From Gari tellinella (Eukaryota > Mollusca > Bivalvia > Cardiida > Psammobiidae), in the NCBI GenBank assembly GCA_922989275.2, contig OV277859.1, forward strand, positions 85,742,198 through 85,806,197: a stretch of 64,000 nucleotides of DNA, written 5' to 3'. The position numbers and the translations under genes are program-made. The stretch's first letter is position 1; each line of letters begins with the position of its first letter. The notes under the pieces are model-generated. The model was not told the DNA's origin and made no database searches. It saw nothing but the letters and a program-made list of their open reading frames with translations. This document shows, in pieces, positions 12,701-18,939 of this stretch.

Positions 12701-15700
12701 GATTTCATAAAATACAGGTGACGGCTTAAAGCAAGGTGACAGTAAAACAGAAAGCTCCTACAGGAGCTTTCTGTTTTACTGTAACCCTGCTTTAAGCAGT
12801 CACCTGTCATAAACACCTGATAGTTAACCCTTAGCCCGCCAAATAAATTGTCGTCTGCTATATTTCTCGTCTGCTTCAAGTTTCAAAGTGCTACAAAGTT
12901 GCTCAAAATTGCTGAAAATGTTGTTCGAGTGTCAAACAGCTTGGATCCGGATGAGACGCCGAGTTACTCGGCGTCTCATCCGGATCCAAGCTGTTTGCAT
13001 ATGGAGCTATAGTCGTGAGTGGCAGGCTAAGGGTTAACACTATTTTAGTGGCTGTGATAGAGAGTTTTTACTCTATTACAAAATAACAAGCTTTCCATTG
13101 AGTTAGACGTATGGCAGTGACAAAGAAGCAAACATGAGAATTTGAGAAATAGTGCTACAATGAAAACTAATTGTAAGAGCGAAATCCACAAGTTGAAGCC
13201 TAGATATTCAATAGTAGTACAAAGAAAGACAAAGACAAAATGACACTAACTGTGGACTTTTCAAATGTTTCCTTTATCAAGCCATACATTCAGCCCCATT
13301 CCAATTTCCAAATTATTAATACAGTTAACCCTTTACCTGATATCCTATTTCTAGTATTGAAGACATGTGACCACTTAAAGCAGGTTGAAAGTAAAGCAGA
13401 ATGTGCCTTAAAGCCCTATATCAAGTTCTATATAGCAGCCCCCCCCCAATCACAGCTTGATACTTGGTGATTAGATCGCCCTTATCAGGGTATGTTTATT
13501 ACAAACAAATTATCACAGCAGGGTACTAATTGATAGATGTAGACCAATATAGGGGCAAGTGATAGCTGTGCATTTAACCCTTAAGCTGTGGATCGTGAGT
13601 TGACTGTTATTTTTTCAAACAGTTTGGATCCAGATCTGATGCTGCATAATGTCGCATCTGATCTGTATCCAAACTGTATACCAGTTATCGCTCAGACTTT
13701 TTTAATTGAAATATGTACAAATCTAATTTAAATATTGTTTGCAGACGACAATTTAAAAGCAGAAGCTATTACTGCAGGGTAAGGGTTAAGCACACAGTGA
13801 TATTGTCTGTAGATTAAAAATTGATGAAATTGATTTTATTTTATTAATCTGTAATTTTGGGTCTTATAATATAATACATAACAAAACAGTGGGTTAGCAA
13901 TCTAGCTTTAATAAATAACATCAAGCATAATACCAAGCAAGTCAAAACATTACATTTACAATCATCAACTATCAAACTACATTTAAAAAAGGCAAACTGC
14001 ATAGATCCAGATCAAATTCTCAGTTACAAAGCACATGAGCTGGAGCCATACTAAAGACTTTAGGGCAAATAGTTATTAGCTAAATATTTGATATGTTTGA
14101 TCAGCATGAATCTTTTTAATAACAATTCCAGTTTCTCAAAAAGTCTAGTCCATTGTAACTATAAAGAAAATGCTTTACTTTCTTGGCATTTTCTTGTGAT
14201 TTAACCCATTACTCCATAAAAACACATTTGACACATTTTATGTATTAGATCTACTACTCTGAAGAGAAAACTTCCACTTTTTACTACATGAATATGCAAA
14301 ATAATATATCCTAGCAGATTGTAGCAGAGATTAATCGGAATTTGCCTTCTGGTTCATTCTGCTTTACTTTCAACGTGCTGTATGTGGTCACATGTTGTAT
14401 TCAAACAAAGAATTAATCCTCTGCAAACATGGTCTTAATATATATATTACTCTAAATAAGTACTTTACGAAATATAGTATTTATCCTAGCAGACGGTTGC
14501 TTAAAGCAGGCTGAAAGTAAAGCACATTCTGCTCTACTTTCAATCTGTTTTAAGTGGCCACTTGTATTCAAACAAAGAATTAATCCTCTGCAAACATGGT
14601 CTAAATATATATATAACTCTGAATAAGAACTTTACGAGATATAGTATTCGTCCTAGCAGACGGTTGCTTAAAGCAGGATGAAAGTAAAGCACATTCTGCT
14701 CTACTTTCAACCTGCTTTAAATGATCATCTGTATTCAAACAAAGCATTTTAAAGGGTTAATCTTCTAGAAAAAATTGTATACATATAACTTATATGACAG
14801 TTTTTAGTTGACAAAATATAGATGTTAAATAGTGTAGAAAAAGGTTTCATAACTTGATAATTTGACAATTAAATCAAATGATCTAGATGCAAACTTTTGA
14901 TTTTTTGTGAAGGCCTATTCTTATCTTTATATTTATGCAACAATATCACAGTGTTGAAATGGTTCAGCTAGATCCCTTATCTACCTGTATTAATACCTAG
15001 TACCCTATCCCATGATGCCCTATGTGCCCCTGGGTAATATGATGTAACAGTTGTGTATTAAGCCTGTTGTGTGACCCTGGCACAATATACAATCCGATAG
15101 ACATCCTGCTGAGCCAGAAATAGGTCTTTAAGGCACATTCTGCTTTACTTGCAGCCTGCTTTAAGATATCATCTGCTAGGATTTAGAATTTGTTTCTTAT
15201 GGTTCATTTTCAAGATTGTATAAATTGGAACTATTTTTTTCAGTGGAGGTATAAATCAAATATGCTAAAAGGCGCTTCTATGAGGGAAAGGGTTAAACCT
15301 CCATAACTCCAACTTGAGTCTAAATTTAATAACTTGAGGCCTCTGAAGTTGAACATACAAAGTCAAGTTTTAACTTTGAAATAAGGGGATGTCTGACTTA
15401 AGGTATTTAAAATTATCGAGATTAAACTGTAGAAGTATTTTTCCCAAAGAATTTCCAATGACAATTACATGTACCGGTAATTAAAAATATGGTGCTGCCA
15501 TTTTGCCGCCAATATTTAAAACACCAGTCCGTGAATTGTCATGTCCACAACTTTTTGTAGGCTGACTTTTATATTTATTGTTTGCAAAGAAATAATAGTT
15601 ACAACATTTTATATACTTTTCCATTGGTGCTAAATAAAGTGTTTATAGCAACAGGGTTCTGCTATACAGTCAGATCATTTCACTGCAACTTTCTCTTACC

Positions 15701-16304
15701 CATTTCACATATTTCTCAGACAAGCGAAGGCCTTTAGTTTCACACCAGGTTCGAAGGTCAGGAAACACCTAAAATATCAAGAATTATTATTAAAGTGTTT
15801 TAATTATTTGACATATAAAAAGAACAGAATTTCTTTGCTATCAGTTGAATCACTTGCAAATAATGACTGTGAATTTGTGTGTTGCAATCAATATGTGCGT
15901 TTTAATATTCACCAGGAGCTTGAGATAAGATTGAACAGTTTCAAATATGAGGCCTGACTGTTAAATTTGATAGTTTGGTTAGTAAAACCAATTAAAAAAA
16001 AACTTGGGTGTGAATATGTCAGGGCCTCTCTAGACAACTTGAGATTGGTGACATTGGTTGAGCGCACTTAATTACTCCTGCTTTACAGTTACTTTCATGC
16101 CTATCGAGAACAATGAGGGGGGAGTCCATCAAAGGACCGAGGAAATGTCTTTAAGTGGTAACCTTTATCTGGTGCTCTGCTTACCTCATATTTCAGAAAT
16201 TCTCTTTCTGCGAAAAAGTCATCTGTGTAGGAAGTTACAAAGAGTTTGACAGTGCTTCCTTCTGGCCTTAATGTCTTATCAGACGTCCCGCCGCCAGTTG
16301 CCAT
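1..16304 (-). CDS. STAND NTPase gene, DUF4062-NACHT (nephrocystin-3/TTC41/NWD1-like), 3' part off the left edge
   Basis: Thirteen exons (16304-16185, 15768-15700, 12607-12498, 11122-10989, 10254-10124, 9789-9697, 7781-7626, 5552-5416, 2478-2367, 1963-1856, 1451-1278, 1148-958, 128-1) join in a single frame with GT/AG introns and give 554 residues before the window ends. Residues about 18-100 resemble the DUF4062 domain found N-terminally in NPHP3, TTC41, TEP1 and NWD1 relatives ('KLFVTSYTDDFFAERE', 'FPDLRTWCETKGLRLSEKYV'). Residues about 265-510 are a NACHT-type ATPase with Walker A GDPGLGKSS (K295) and Walker B VIIFVDAL (D386). Such proteins normally end in TPR or WD40 repeats and act as nucleotide-driven scaffolds or sensors; the C-terminus is not visible, so the exact orthologue is open. 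No coiled coil precedes the DUF4062 part, unlike NPHP3. The role in the cell is inferred from family only. Confidence 0.86.
246..826. repeat. 34-bp tandem array in STAND intron 12
   Basis: About 17 head-to-tail copies of a 34-bp unit containing 'TGCCTTTTCACATGTTAACC'. Copies differ by one or two bases and are more degenerate at the left end. The array lies between exons 13 and 12 and is followed by an (ATT)n tract. Confidence 0.92.
817..868. repeat. (TTA)n followed by a dispersed tail sequence
   Basis: A short (TTA)n run is joined to 'CCAGATTTATATAGCGCTCT', which looks like the microsatellite-bearing terminus of a dispersed invertebrate element. Only this end is present here; family not determined. 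Confidence 0.4.
958..1148 (-). CDS. STAND gene exon 12
   Basis: Residues 449-511 plus two bases; acceptor GACAG, donor GTGAGC. 'ENPLWLSVACEEL' is the 'NPLyLxxxxEEL' helix of the winged-helix part of the NACHT module, and 'INSLPEGIL' follows as in relatives. Confidence 0.86.
1278..1451 (-). CDS. STAND gene exon 11
   Basis: Residues 391-448, phase 0 to 0. 'WLPRKLSPDVRCVFST' matches the 'WLPxxLPxxVRxIxSTL' sensor strand of NACHT proteins of this group. Acceptor TTGTAG, donor GTAAGT. Confidence 0.87.
1570..1821. mobile_element. TTAA-K3 MITE, intact
   Basis: Bounded by TTAA on both sides (1570-1573, 1818-1821) with ends CCCATTACCCCATA and CCAATTACCCCATA (reverse complement). A K3 palindrome lies at about 1615-1690. 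It lies in intron 10. Confidence 0.85.
1856..1963 (-). CDS. STAND gene exon 10, Walker B
   Basis: Residues 355-390, phase 0 to 0; acceptor TTGTAG, donor GTATTG. 'RPVIIFVDALNQ' is the Walker B strand with Asp386 expected to coordinate magnesium; the family consensus reads 'VIxIDGLDQ'. Confidence 0.87.
2150..2305. mobile_element. TTAA-K3 MITE, left half only
   Basis: Starts TTAACCCTTTACCCAACAGC and runs through a mutated K3 hairpin (about 2205-2275), then stops without a right terminus. Confidence 0.65.
2367..2478 (-). CDS. STAND gene exon 9
   Basis: One base plus residues 318-354; acceptor TTTCAG, donor GTATGT. 'FFHFVGAVPGSTSLEPMLKR' corresponds to 'FxHFVGxxPxSTxxxxxLRR', the strand and helix after Walker A in this family. 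Confidence 0.87.
2523..2714. mobile_element. hAT-like MITE with K5 hairpin
   Basis: Ends resemble CAGGGCTCCAGATAAG in inverted orientation. The centre is a palindrome built on CTACTCATTAGAAT. Located in intron 8 only about 45 bp from exon 9 (ends at 2478). Confidence 0.75.
3001..3760. mobile_element. TA-K1b MITE split by a LINE insertion
   Basis: Left end CAGTGGAGAGGACATAATTC follows TA at 2999-3000. The K1 hairpin variant with GGAGCC arms is at about 3054-3112. The right flank is interrupted at 3157-3704 by a retrotransposon fragment, and the right terminus is not recognisable. Confidence 0.7.
3157..3704 (+). mobile_element. 5'-truncated LINE (non-LTR retrotransposon), C-terminal end of the reverse transcriptase
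   Basis: The frame 3163-3633 encodes about 156 residues with the conserved tail of invertebrate LINE polymerases: 'SVMLYGSETWAV', 'RNDKAMIRWICQVK', 'RLKWLGHVER' and 'GRPKLSWEDLVKRD'. It ends in a stop followed by a (GAT)n tail at 3669-3700, typical of such 3' ends. A 9-bp target duplication, CAAATTGTC, flanks it (3148-3156 and 3705-3713). The polymerase active site and endonuclease are absent, so it cannot move by itself. It is antisense to the host gene, in intron 8. Confidence 0.88.
3782..5023. mobile_element. 1242-bp non-autonomous hAT-like element with 8-bp target duplication
   Basis: Inverted ends TAGTGCTGAAACG are flanked by the perfect 8-bp direct repeat ATGCAGTT (3774-3781 and 5024-5031), the hAT hallmark. 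Both subterminal regions are packed with GGTTAACCGGTTAATCG-like direct and inverted motifs, probably transposase-binding sites (inference). No transposase-like frame exceeds about 70 residues. Unlike the MITEs around it, the middle has no palindrome. Lies in intron 8. Confidence 0.88.
5416..5552 (-). CDS. STAND gene exon 8, Walker A (P-loop)
   Basis: Residues 272-316 plus two bases. 'VPLLLLGDPGLGKSSVLCKC' is a textbook NACHT/STAND P-loop with Lys295 and Ser296 in the expected places. Acceptor TTCCAG, donor GTAAGC. This motif is the best single evidence that the gene is functional rather than decayed. Confidence 0.9.
5577..5769. mobile_element. hAT-like MITE with K5 hairpin
   Basis: CAGGGCTCCAGATAAGAGGG on the left, CTTATCTGAAGCCCTG on the right. 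Central near-perfect palindrome around the loop TCTTCGAGA. Begins 25 bp upstream of the exon 8 acceptor, so it is part of the intron just before the P-loop exon. Confidence 0.85.
6086..6942. mobile_element. 857-bp element with TATGCCCCCGA inverted ends and three internal repeats
   Basis: Starts TATGCCCCCGA and ends TCGGGGGCATA. Inside are three diverged repeats carrying GGTCATGGTCAAGGTCAAA and GGCAACAACTGTATAAGTAT-like blocks (near 6150, 6560 and 6730). No coding capacity. A TTAA-K2 MITE is inserted at 6225-6472. Family not recognised. Confidence 0.7.
6225..6472. mobile_element. TTAA-K2 MITE nested inside the TATGCCCCCGA element
   Basis: Reads CTCTTTGAACCCTAGTCCCG at the left and GGGAGGAAAGAGTTAA at the right. 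K2 palindrome at 6306-6365 with loop GAAA and one mismatch. Confidence 0.8.
7269..7500. mobile_element. TTAA-K2 MITE
   Basis: Left TTAACTCATTCACCCC; K2 palindrome at 7384-7450 with loop TTAT. The right end is degenerate and runs up toward the exon 7 donor. Confidence 0.65.
7626..7781 (-). CDS. STAND gene exon 7, linker into the ATPase domain
   Basis: Residues 220-271, phase 0 to 0; acceptor CTGCAG, donor GTGGGA. 'RHQHETFMELKGATVLGRED' matches the 'AHxxFxxxRxxxFVGRxxxL' block that precedes the P-loop in NPHP3, TEP1 and NWD-type proteins. Confidence 0.86.
7965..8208. mobile_element. TA-K1b MITE, intact
   Basis: CAGTAGAGAAAACATATTC at the left and AACGTTTACTCCACTG at the right, flanked by TA (7963-7964, 8209-8210). 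K1 palindrome at 8036-8103 with GGAGCC/GGCTCC arms and loop TAA, one mismatch. STAND intron 6. Confidence 0.87.
8274..8460. mobile_element. hAT-like MITE with K5 hairpin, left end lost
   Basis: Begins inside the left terminus (AGATAAGAGGGAG) and ends CCCCTTATCTG. The K5 palindrome is centred near 8382 with loop TCAAAGA. Confidence 0.75.
8590..8790. mobile_element. K2-type MITE remnant
   Basis: Contains AATTTAGTCTAGTCCATTTT and a shortened K2 hairpin at 8700-8760, as in TTAA-K2 copies; no clear TTAA borders. Confidence 0.5.
8806..9016. mobile_element. TA-K4 MITE
   Basis: Inverted ends CAGTTAAAACCTCTCTATAA and GTAGAGAGGTTTTACTG. K4 palindrome with AGCTCCTTTAGGAGCT centre. TA precedes the left end. 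Confidence 0.85.
9027..9219. mobile_element. hAT-like MITE with K5 hairpin, intact
   Basis: Ends CAGGGCTCCAGATAAGAGGG and CTTATCTGGAGCCCTG; a short direct repeat CACATT flanks it (9021-9026, 9220-9225). Landed 10 bp from the right end of a TA-K4 MITE. Confidence 0.88.
9411..9660. mobile_element. TTAA-K3 MITE
   Basis: CTAACCCGTTACCATATAAC to GGGGGAATGGGTTAA; K3 hairpin at about 9465-9535. It ends 36 bp from the exon 6 donor (9696-9695). Confidence 0.8.
9697..9789 (-). CDS. STAND gene exon 6
   Basis: Residues 189-219, phase 0 at both ends; acceptor TTTCAG, donor GTAGGT. 'LIKYHSEYKGLDSKKHPRLK' is the 'IxxYxCxYGGxDxxGxxRL' element, leading into the linker helix 'LEDSLKQV'. Confidence 0.83.
9880..9990. 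repeat. K2 hairpin remnant
   Basis: A palindrome at 9909-9980 in which both arms carry the shared change GACCAA for GACCCT, so the pairing is partly kept despite mutation. Flanks too decayed for borders. Confidence 0.6.
10124..10254 (-). CDS. STAND gene exon 5
   Basis: Residues 146-188; acceptor TTTCAG, donor GTGAGT. 'LFLIRHDSVMDKVPENQKEY' corresponds to the 'ALFYxRDxxFLxxVP' strand of NPHP3-like proteins, followed by a helix rich in Lys and Cys. Confidence 0.85.
10692..10884. mobile_element. hAT-like MITE with K5 hairpin
   Basis: CAGGGCTCTAGATAAGAAGG to CTTATCTAGAGCTTTG. K5 arms GAATCGTCTCGAAGAGACGATTC are perfectly palindromic. Confidence 0.83.
10989..11122 (-). CDS. STAND gene exon 4
   Basis: Residues 101-144 with split codons at both ends (phase 2 in, phase 1 out). 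Contains 'ENVGWVPMWGE' and 'DLEVMYGAYRED', a family landmark (xLEIxHGAxR) near the end of the DUF4062-type region. Donor GTAATA. Confidence 0.84.
11215..11282. repeat. K4 hairpin remnant
   Basis: Arms GTAAAGCAGAAAG and CTTTCTTCTTTAC with K3-like outer bases (TTTCAGCCTGTTTTAAG): a K3/K4 intermediate without visible ends, about 95 bp from the exon 4 acceptor. Confidence 0.45.
11390..11640. mobile_element. TTAA-K2 MITE, intact
   Basis: TTAACCCTTTGAACCCTAGT to GGAGGAAAGAGTTAA, with TTAA at 11390-11393 and 11637-11640. K2 palindrome at 11469-11532, loop GAAA. Close match to the copies at 6225 and 63499. Confidence 0.88.
11637..11806. mobile_element. TTAA-K1 MITE abutting the previous element
   Basis: Shares the TTAA at 11637-11640 with the TTAA-K2 element. 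Contains a degraded K1 hairpin (about 11655-11730) and AAGCAGATGATGTGACAGCAG near the right end. Confidence 0.65.
11837..12061. mobile_element. TTAA-K3 MITE
   Basis: TTAA at 11837-11840 and 12058-12061; right end TAAGGTAATGGGTTAA. K3 hairpin at about 11866-11940. Confidence 0.82.
12253..12481. mobile_element. TTAA-K2 MITE next to a splice donor
   Basis: TTAACCCTTTCAACCCTACA to CAGGGTTGAAAGGGTTAA; K2 palindrome at about 12295-12352. In the transcript it begins at intron position +17 after exon 3. Confidence 0.85.
12498..12607 (-). CDS. STAND gene exon 3
   Basis: Residues 64-99 plus two bases of codon 100; acceptor ATTCAG, donor GTACAG. Ends in 'CYYNNIMPIFLNFS', the conserved strand before the 'GWVP' motif. 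The usual 'GVPxDTT' just after the Trp is replaced by 'GSRHPETREPT'. A MITE ends 16 bases beyond the donor. Confidence 0.8.
12659..13072. mobile_element. TA-K4 MITE carrying a nested TTAA-K1 MITE
   Basis: CAGTAAAACCTCTCTATAAC follows TA (12657-12658); the partner end GATAGAGAGTTTTTAC lies beyond the insertion. K4 palindrome at about 12725-12805. Confidence 0.85.
12824..13037. mobile_element. TTAA-K1 MITE, intact and nested
   Basis: Inverted ends CCCTTAGCCCGCC / CCCTTAGCCTGCC lie between two TTAA copies (12824-12827, 13034-13037) that are clearly a target duplication inside the K4 host. K1 palindrome at 12935-12998 has the fully compensated variant GGATGAGACGCCGAG. Upstream is a CGTCTGC pair. 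Confidence 0.92.
13325..13412. mobile_element. TTAA-K3 MITE, 5' fragment
   Basis: TTAACCCTTTACCTGATATC runs into the first K3 arm and is then replaced by unrelated sequence. Confidence 0.6.
13574..13789. mobile_element. TTAA-K1 MITE
   Basis: TTAACCCTTAAGCTG to CAGGGTAAGGGTTAA, flanked by TTAA. The K1 hairpin (13610-13680) is mutated and no longer perfect, so this copy looks older. Confidence 0.82.
14201..14760. mobile_element. TTAA-K3 MITE enlarged by an internal 168-bp tandem duplication
   Basis: TTAACCCATTACTCCATAAA to TTTTAAAGGGTTAA. The block starting ATTCAAACAAAGAATTAATC recurs at 14398 and 14566, each with its own K3 hairpin (about 14490-14560 and 14660-14725), plus the original hairpin near 14330-14385. 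Confidence 0.8.
15118..15296. mobile_element. TTAA-K3 MITE, right half
   Basis: Starts in the second K3 arm (GCACATTCTGCTTTACTTGC) and runs to TATGAGGGAAAGGGTTAA. Confidence 0.7.
15700..15768 (-). CDS. STAND gene exon 2
   Basis: Residues 41-63, phase 0 to 0, acceptor TTTTAG, donor GTAAGA. 'FPDLRTWCETKGLRLSEKYV' matches the family pattern FPELRxWCxxRGLxLxExDLRW. Confidence 0.85.
16185..16304 (-). CDS. STAND gene exon 1, start codon and start of DUF4062 domain
   Basis: Residues 1-40. The ATG at 16304 sits in a strong context (ACCATGG). The exon ends at GAG|GTAAGC and encodes 'KLFVTSYTDDFFAEREFLKY', the opening strand and helix of the domain. The frame is open upstream to an in-frame ATG at 16370, but a possible acceptor (TTTTAG) near 16345 suggests that stretch is 5' UTR or intron. 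Confidence 0.82.
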
Positions 16305-16654
16305 GGTCTCCGACACTAAGTTCCAGATTGTAAATACATCAGACCTAAAACATATTGAACGTAAGGTCACAGAAATTTCTCCTCAAAAGCATACAACTTA
16401 TGCATGTATTTGTCTTAATCCAAACTTAAGAAAGTTTACTCCGCAAAAACCAATGTTTATCCTGTGCTACTGAATAGTTTACTGGTAACTATTCATGTCA
16501 TGATAACAATCATAAAAATATATCTTTTACCAACAGAAATATAAAATAAAAAGTATAAAACCAACTAAACTACTGTATATACATCTTGTGATAAGTAACC
16601 AAGGCAGTTTGCAACTTTATACCAAAATTCTATAGATCTATATGGCTAGATTTT

Positions 16655-16800
16655 AAGGTTAAACTATGAAAATAGTTGACCACTTAAAGCAGGTTGAAAG
16701 TAAAGCAGAATGTGCCCTAAGGCACATTCTGCTTTACTTTCAACCTGCTTTAATATACTATATGATTGTATATAGAAAATATTTCTTATGGTAAATAGTT
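16655..16800. mobile_element. TTAA-K3 MITE fragment joined to a copy of exon 1
   Basis: K3 palindrome at 16680-16752 is complete, followed by AAATATTTCTTATGGTAAAT; the element breaks off exactly where the exon-1 copy begins. Confidence 0.7.
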
Positions 16801-16848
16801 GCTTCCTTCTGGCCTTAATGTCTTTTCAGACGTTCTGCCAATTGCCAT
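16801..16848 (-). pseudogene. Displaced partial copy of STAND exon 1
   Basis: On the minus strand an ATG at 16848 opens 'MAIGRTSEKTLRPEGS', nearly the same as the true exon 1 start 'MATGGGTSDKTLRPEGS' at 16304. It is one codon shorter and stops at a truncated K3 MITE. It lies about 500 bp upstream of the gene, in the same orientation. It could be a relic of a duplication, or part of an alternative first exon, but no donor is visible. Confidence 0.75.
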
Positions 16849-16879
16849 CAGACTTTCAACATATTAGTCAAAGTGGTCA

Positions 16880-17335
16880 CTTTAACCCTTTACCAGGACT
16901 CGAGATAAGAGGGAGTGAGCTGAACAAATCCAACATCTTCTCACTCATTTCAGCAACAAATCTTATTGTGGTACTACTCATTAAAATCTTCTCAAAGAGA
17001 TGATTCTAATGAGTAGCAACACCATAGGGTTTAATTCAGAAAAAAAGATTTAAGTTTTTTAAATACTACCCTTATCTGAAGCCCTGCTTTCCTCTGTAAC
17101 AAAAAGTCTCCATTTCTTCCAAGATTCTTCCATCAAAATTGGGGGAAAAAGAGGTTTTCTGCAATTGGGAAGTCACCGAATTTCGGCCTCTATTATAAAA
17201 GCTAAAAAAAAACCTGTGCTAGGATAAAGAAAATGTCTTCACTGTATAAAATTGAACTATCTTCTTCAGTGGAGGCATTAAAGTGTGGAGGAATAAATCA
17301 AAGGTGTTACATTGTGTATCTACAGAGTAAAGGGT
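16880..17335. mobile_element. TTAA-K3 MITE split by a hAT-like MITE
   Basis: TTTAACCCTTTAC at the left and TACAGAGTAAAGGGTTGAG at the right belong to a K3 element whose hairpin region is lost or decayed; the hAT-like element occupies 16894-17086. Confidence 0.55.
16894..17086. mobile_element. hAT-like MITE with K5 hairpin
   Basis: CAGGACTCGAGATAAGAGGG to CTTATCTGAAGCCCTG; K5 palindrome around CTTCTCAAAGAGATG with a few mismatches. Confidence 0.82.
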
Positions 17336-17339
17336 TGAG

Positions 17340-18330
17340 CATCTATCTAACCAGCTAGAGTTATTATCTGATGTGAAAATTTGTGTCTGAAATTTACAGA
17401 CAGAATTACAACATGCTTTAAAGTCAAAGAAAGTTTCGCTTTTGCACCGATAGCTTCCGGGATTTTGAGAGGATGAGTTATGTCACTATGTTCATACTTT
17501 ATTCATTCATAAGTGATTCAGTTTTCATTGCTCATTTGGTTTACATTTTATCACATTTTGATGCATCAGCATGCGTTGAGGCATTTATATTAGGTCAATA
17601 ACTTCCAGATAACAATTATGATTCTATTTAACTGTATCTAATTACCAGAATTGGTCTATATTACATAACAGACTATTAACAATTTTTCCTATGCAAAACT
17701 GTAGCACTCTGAATTTAAAGAGTTCTATTTTGCCCTTTATGTTGTCAATTATCAAAGTGTTTTGTGTGTCATATCAACCAAATTTCTGTTGAAGCTGAAG
17801 TTCGAAAAGTAACAAATGGTACTTAATATCACAGAAACTTTTTTTAAATGAAGTATACCCGGTATACGAAGCAGCATTGATCAACATATCATATTGGTCA
17901 CAGGCAGACACTTCATCTGCTTACATGACCTAGATGATCAAAATCACGTTTATTATCGTGACTTGGCATGATATAACAATCTTATGATTACATTCAGTGG
18001 TAAGTGTGACATAGATCAGTGTGAGTTTTGCAAGATAATATGTAGTCTAACAGTGTAACAATTCAACCCAGGTCCCTAAGGCCTTACACTATATAAAATT
18101 CCCAGGAGGCTCACACATAATTTCTCCATTTCCAAAACAGTTGACAATATCTATGCTGTATGCAAATCAATCAACCCTGACTATACTATGGTGGTGCAAT
18201 AAGGAAGAAAATGAAAGCAAAGTGAAAATAGTAATAAAGGTAGAAGTGTGATCAAGAAAAAAAGACTGCAAAAGTTTAGAAAAGGAGATATGATACATGT
18301 ATCTGTATCAATACGTTGTATAAAGGCTTT
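17340..18330. other. Intergenic, no feature recognised
   Basis: AT-rich sequence without long frames, tRNA-like boxes or the local hairpins. It may include the promoter side of the STAND gene, but no core promoter motif can be supported. Confidence 0.5.
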
Positions 18331-18339
18331 TACACGACT

Positions 18340-18560
18340 GGTGTCGCGGTAGAGGTGGGTATTGATAGACCCCCTGGATAGCTCAAGTCGCTAGAGCGCC
18401 AAACTTGTGTTGAGGCGGTTGTTGGTTCGAGTCCCAGTTCAGGCGGACATTTTTCCCGTTTCACTTTAATGGTGTCAGAAGTGTATGACGGCCCATGCAA
18501 CGGGAGTCATTCATTCTTCGTGAGAGCTTGACATGCTCTTAAAAGTGAAAGGCCAGGAAT
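18340..18560 (+). mobile_element. tRNA-derived SINE (first copy)
   Basis: A tRNA-like head at about 18369-18448 has an A-box-like TAGCTCAAGTCGCTAGAGCG and B-box GGTTCGAGTCC, but the acceptor arm does not pair, so it is not a working tRNA. A short second piece of the same head (GTAGAGGTGGGTATCGATAG) follows at 18569-18620. Confidence 0.65.
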
Positions 18561-18651
18561 GTAGCAGCTGTAGAGGTGGGTATCGATAGATCCCCCGGAT
18601 AGTCCCAGCTTGGGCGGACATTTTCCCCATGCTGTTTTACTTTTATGGTTT

Positions 18652-18935
18652 TATACCGCCTCGATAGCTCATTGGTAGAGCGTCCGCTTTCGAGGCGGGA
18701 GATTGTGGGTTCGATTCCCGGCCGGGTCATGAATACCAAAGACCATTATAAAAATGGTACTAGTAGCTCCCTTGCCTGACGCTCGGCATTGAAAGGGTAG
18801 TACTAGGAAGGTGAATGTAATGCCCAGGTAAGTATGCTTGTTAATGGATACCTTGTTTGTCGCAATAAAAGCTCTACAGAGCTTATGTTGATTGTTTACC
18901 ATATGCGACGTTAAATAAAGCTTGCCTTTGCCTTT
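18652..18935 (+). mobile_element. tRNA-derived SINE (second copy)
   Basis: Head: A-box TAGCTCATTGGTAGAGCG, an anticodon-like arm with TTTCGAG loop, and B-box GGGTTCGATTCCC. Body: contains GCTCCCTTGCCTGACGCTCG, which resembles conserved central domains of animal SINE superfamilies. Tail: GTTAAATAAAGCTTGCC. The two acceptor halves do not pair well. Superfamily not certain. Confidence 0.78.
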
Positions 18936-18939
18936 TTTA

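Noticed and set aside
16101..16184. Extension of STAND exon 1 past the donor
   Set aside because: The frame stays open, but joining GAG to the next exon at 15768 restores the family sequence 'FLKYE-VFPDL', so the donor at 16184 is right.
18652..18730. Functional tRNA-Arg (TCG) gene
   Set aside because: The acceptor and T-arm pair poorly and the sequence continues into a SINE body and tail.
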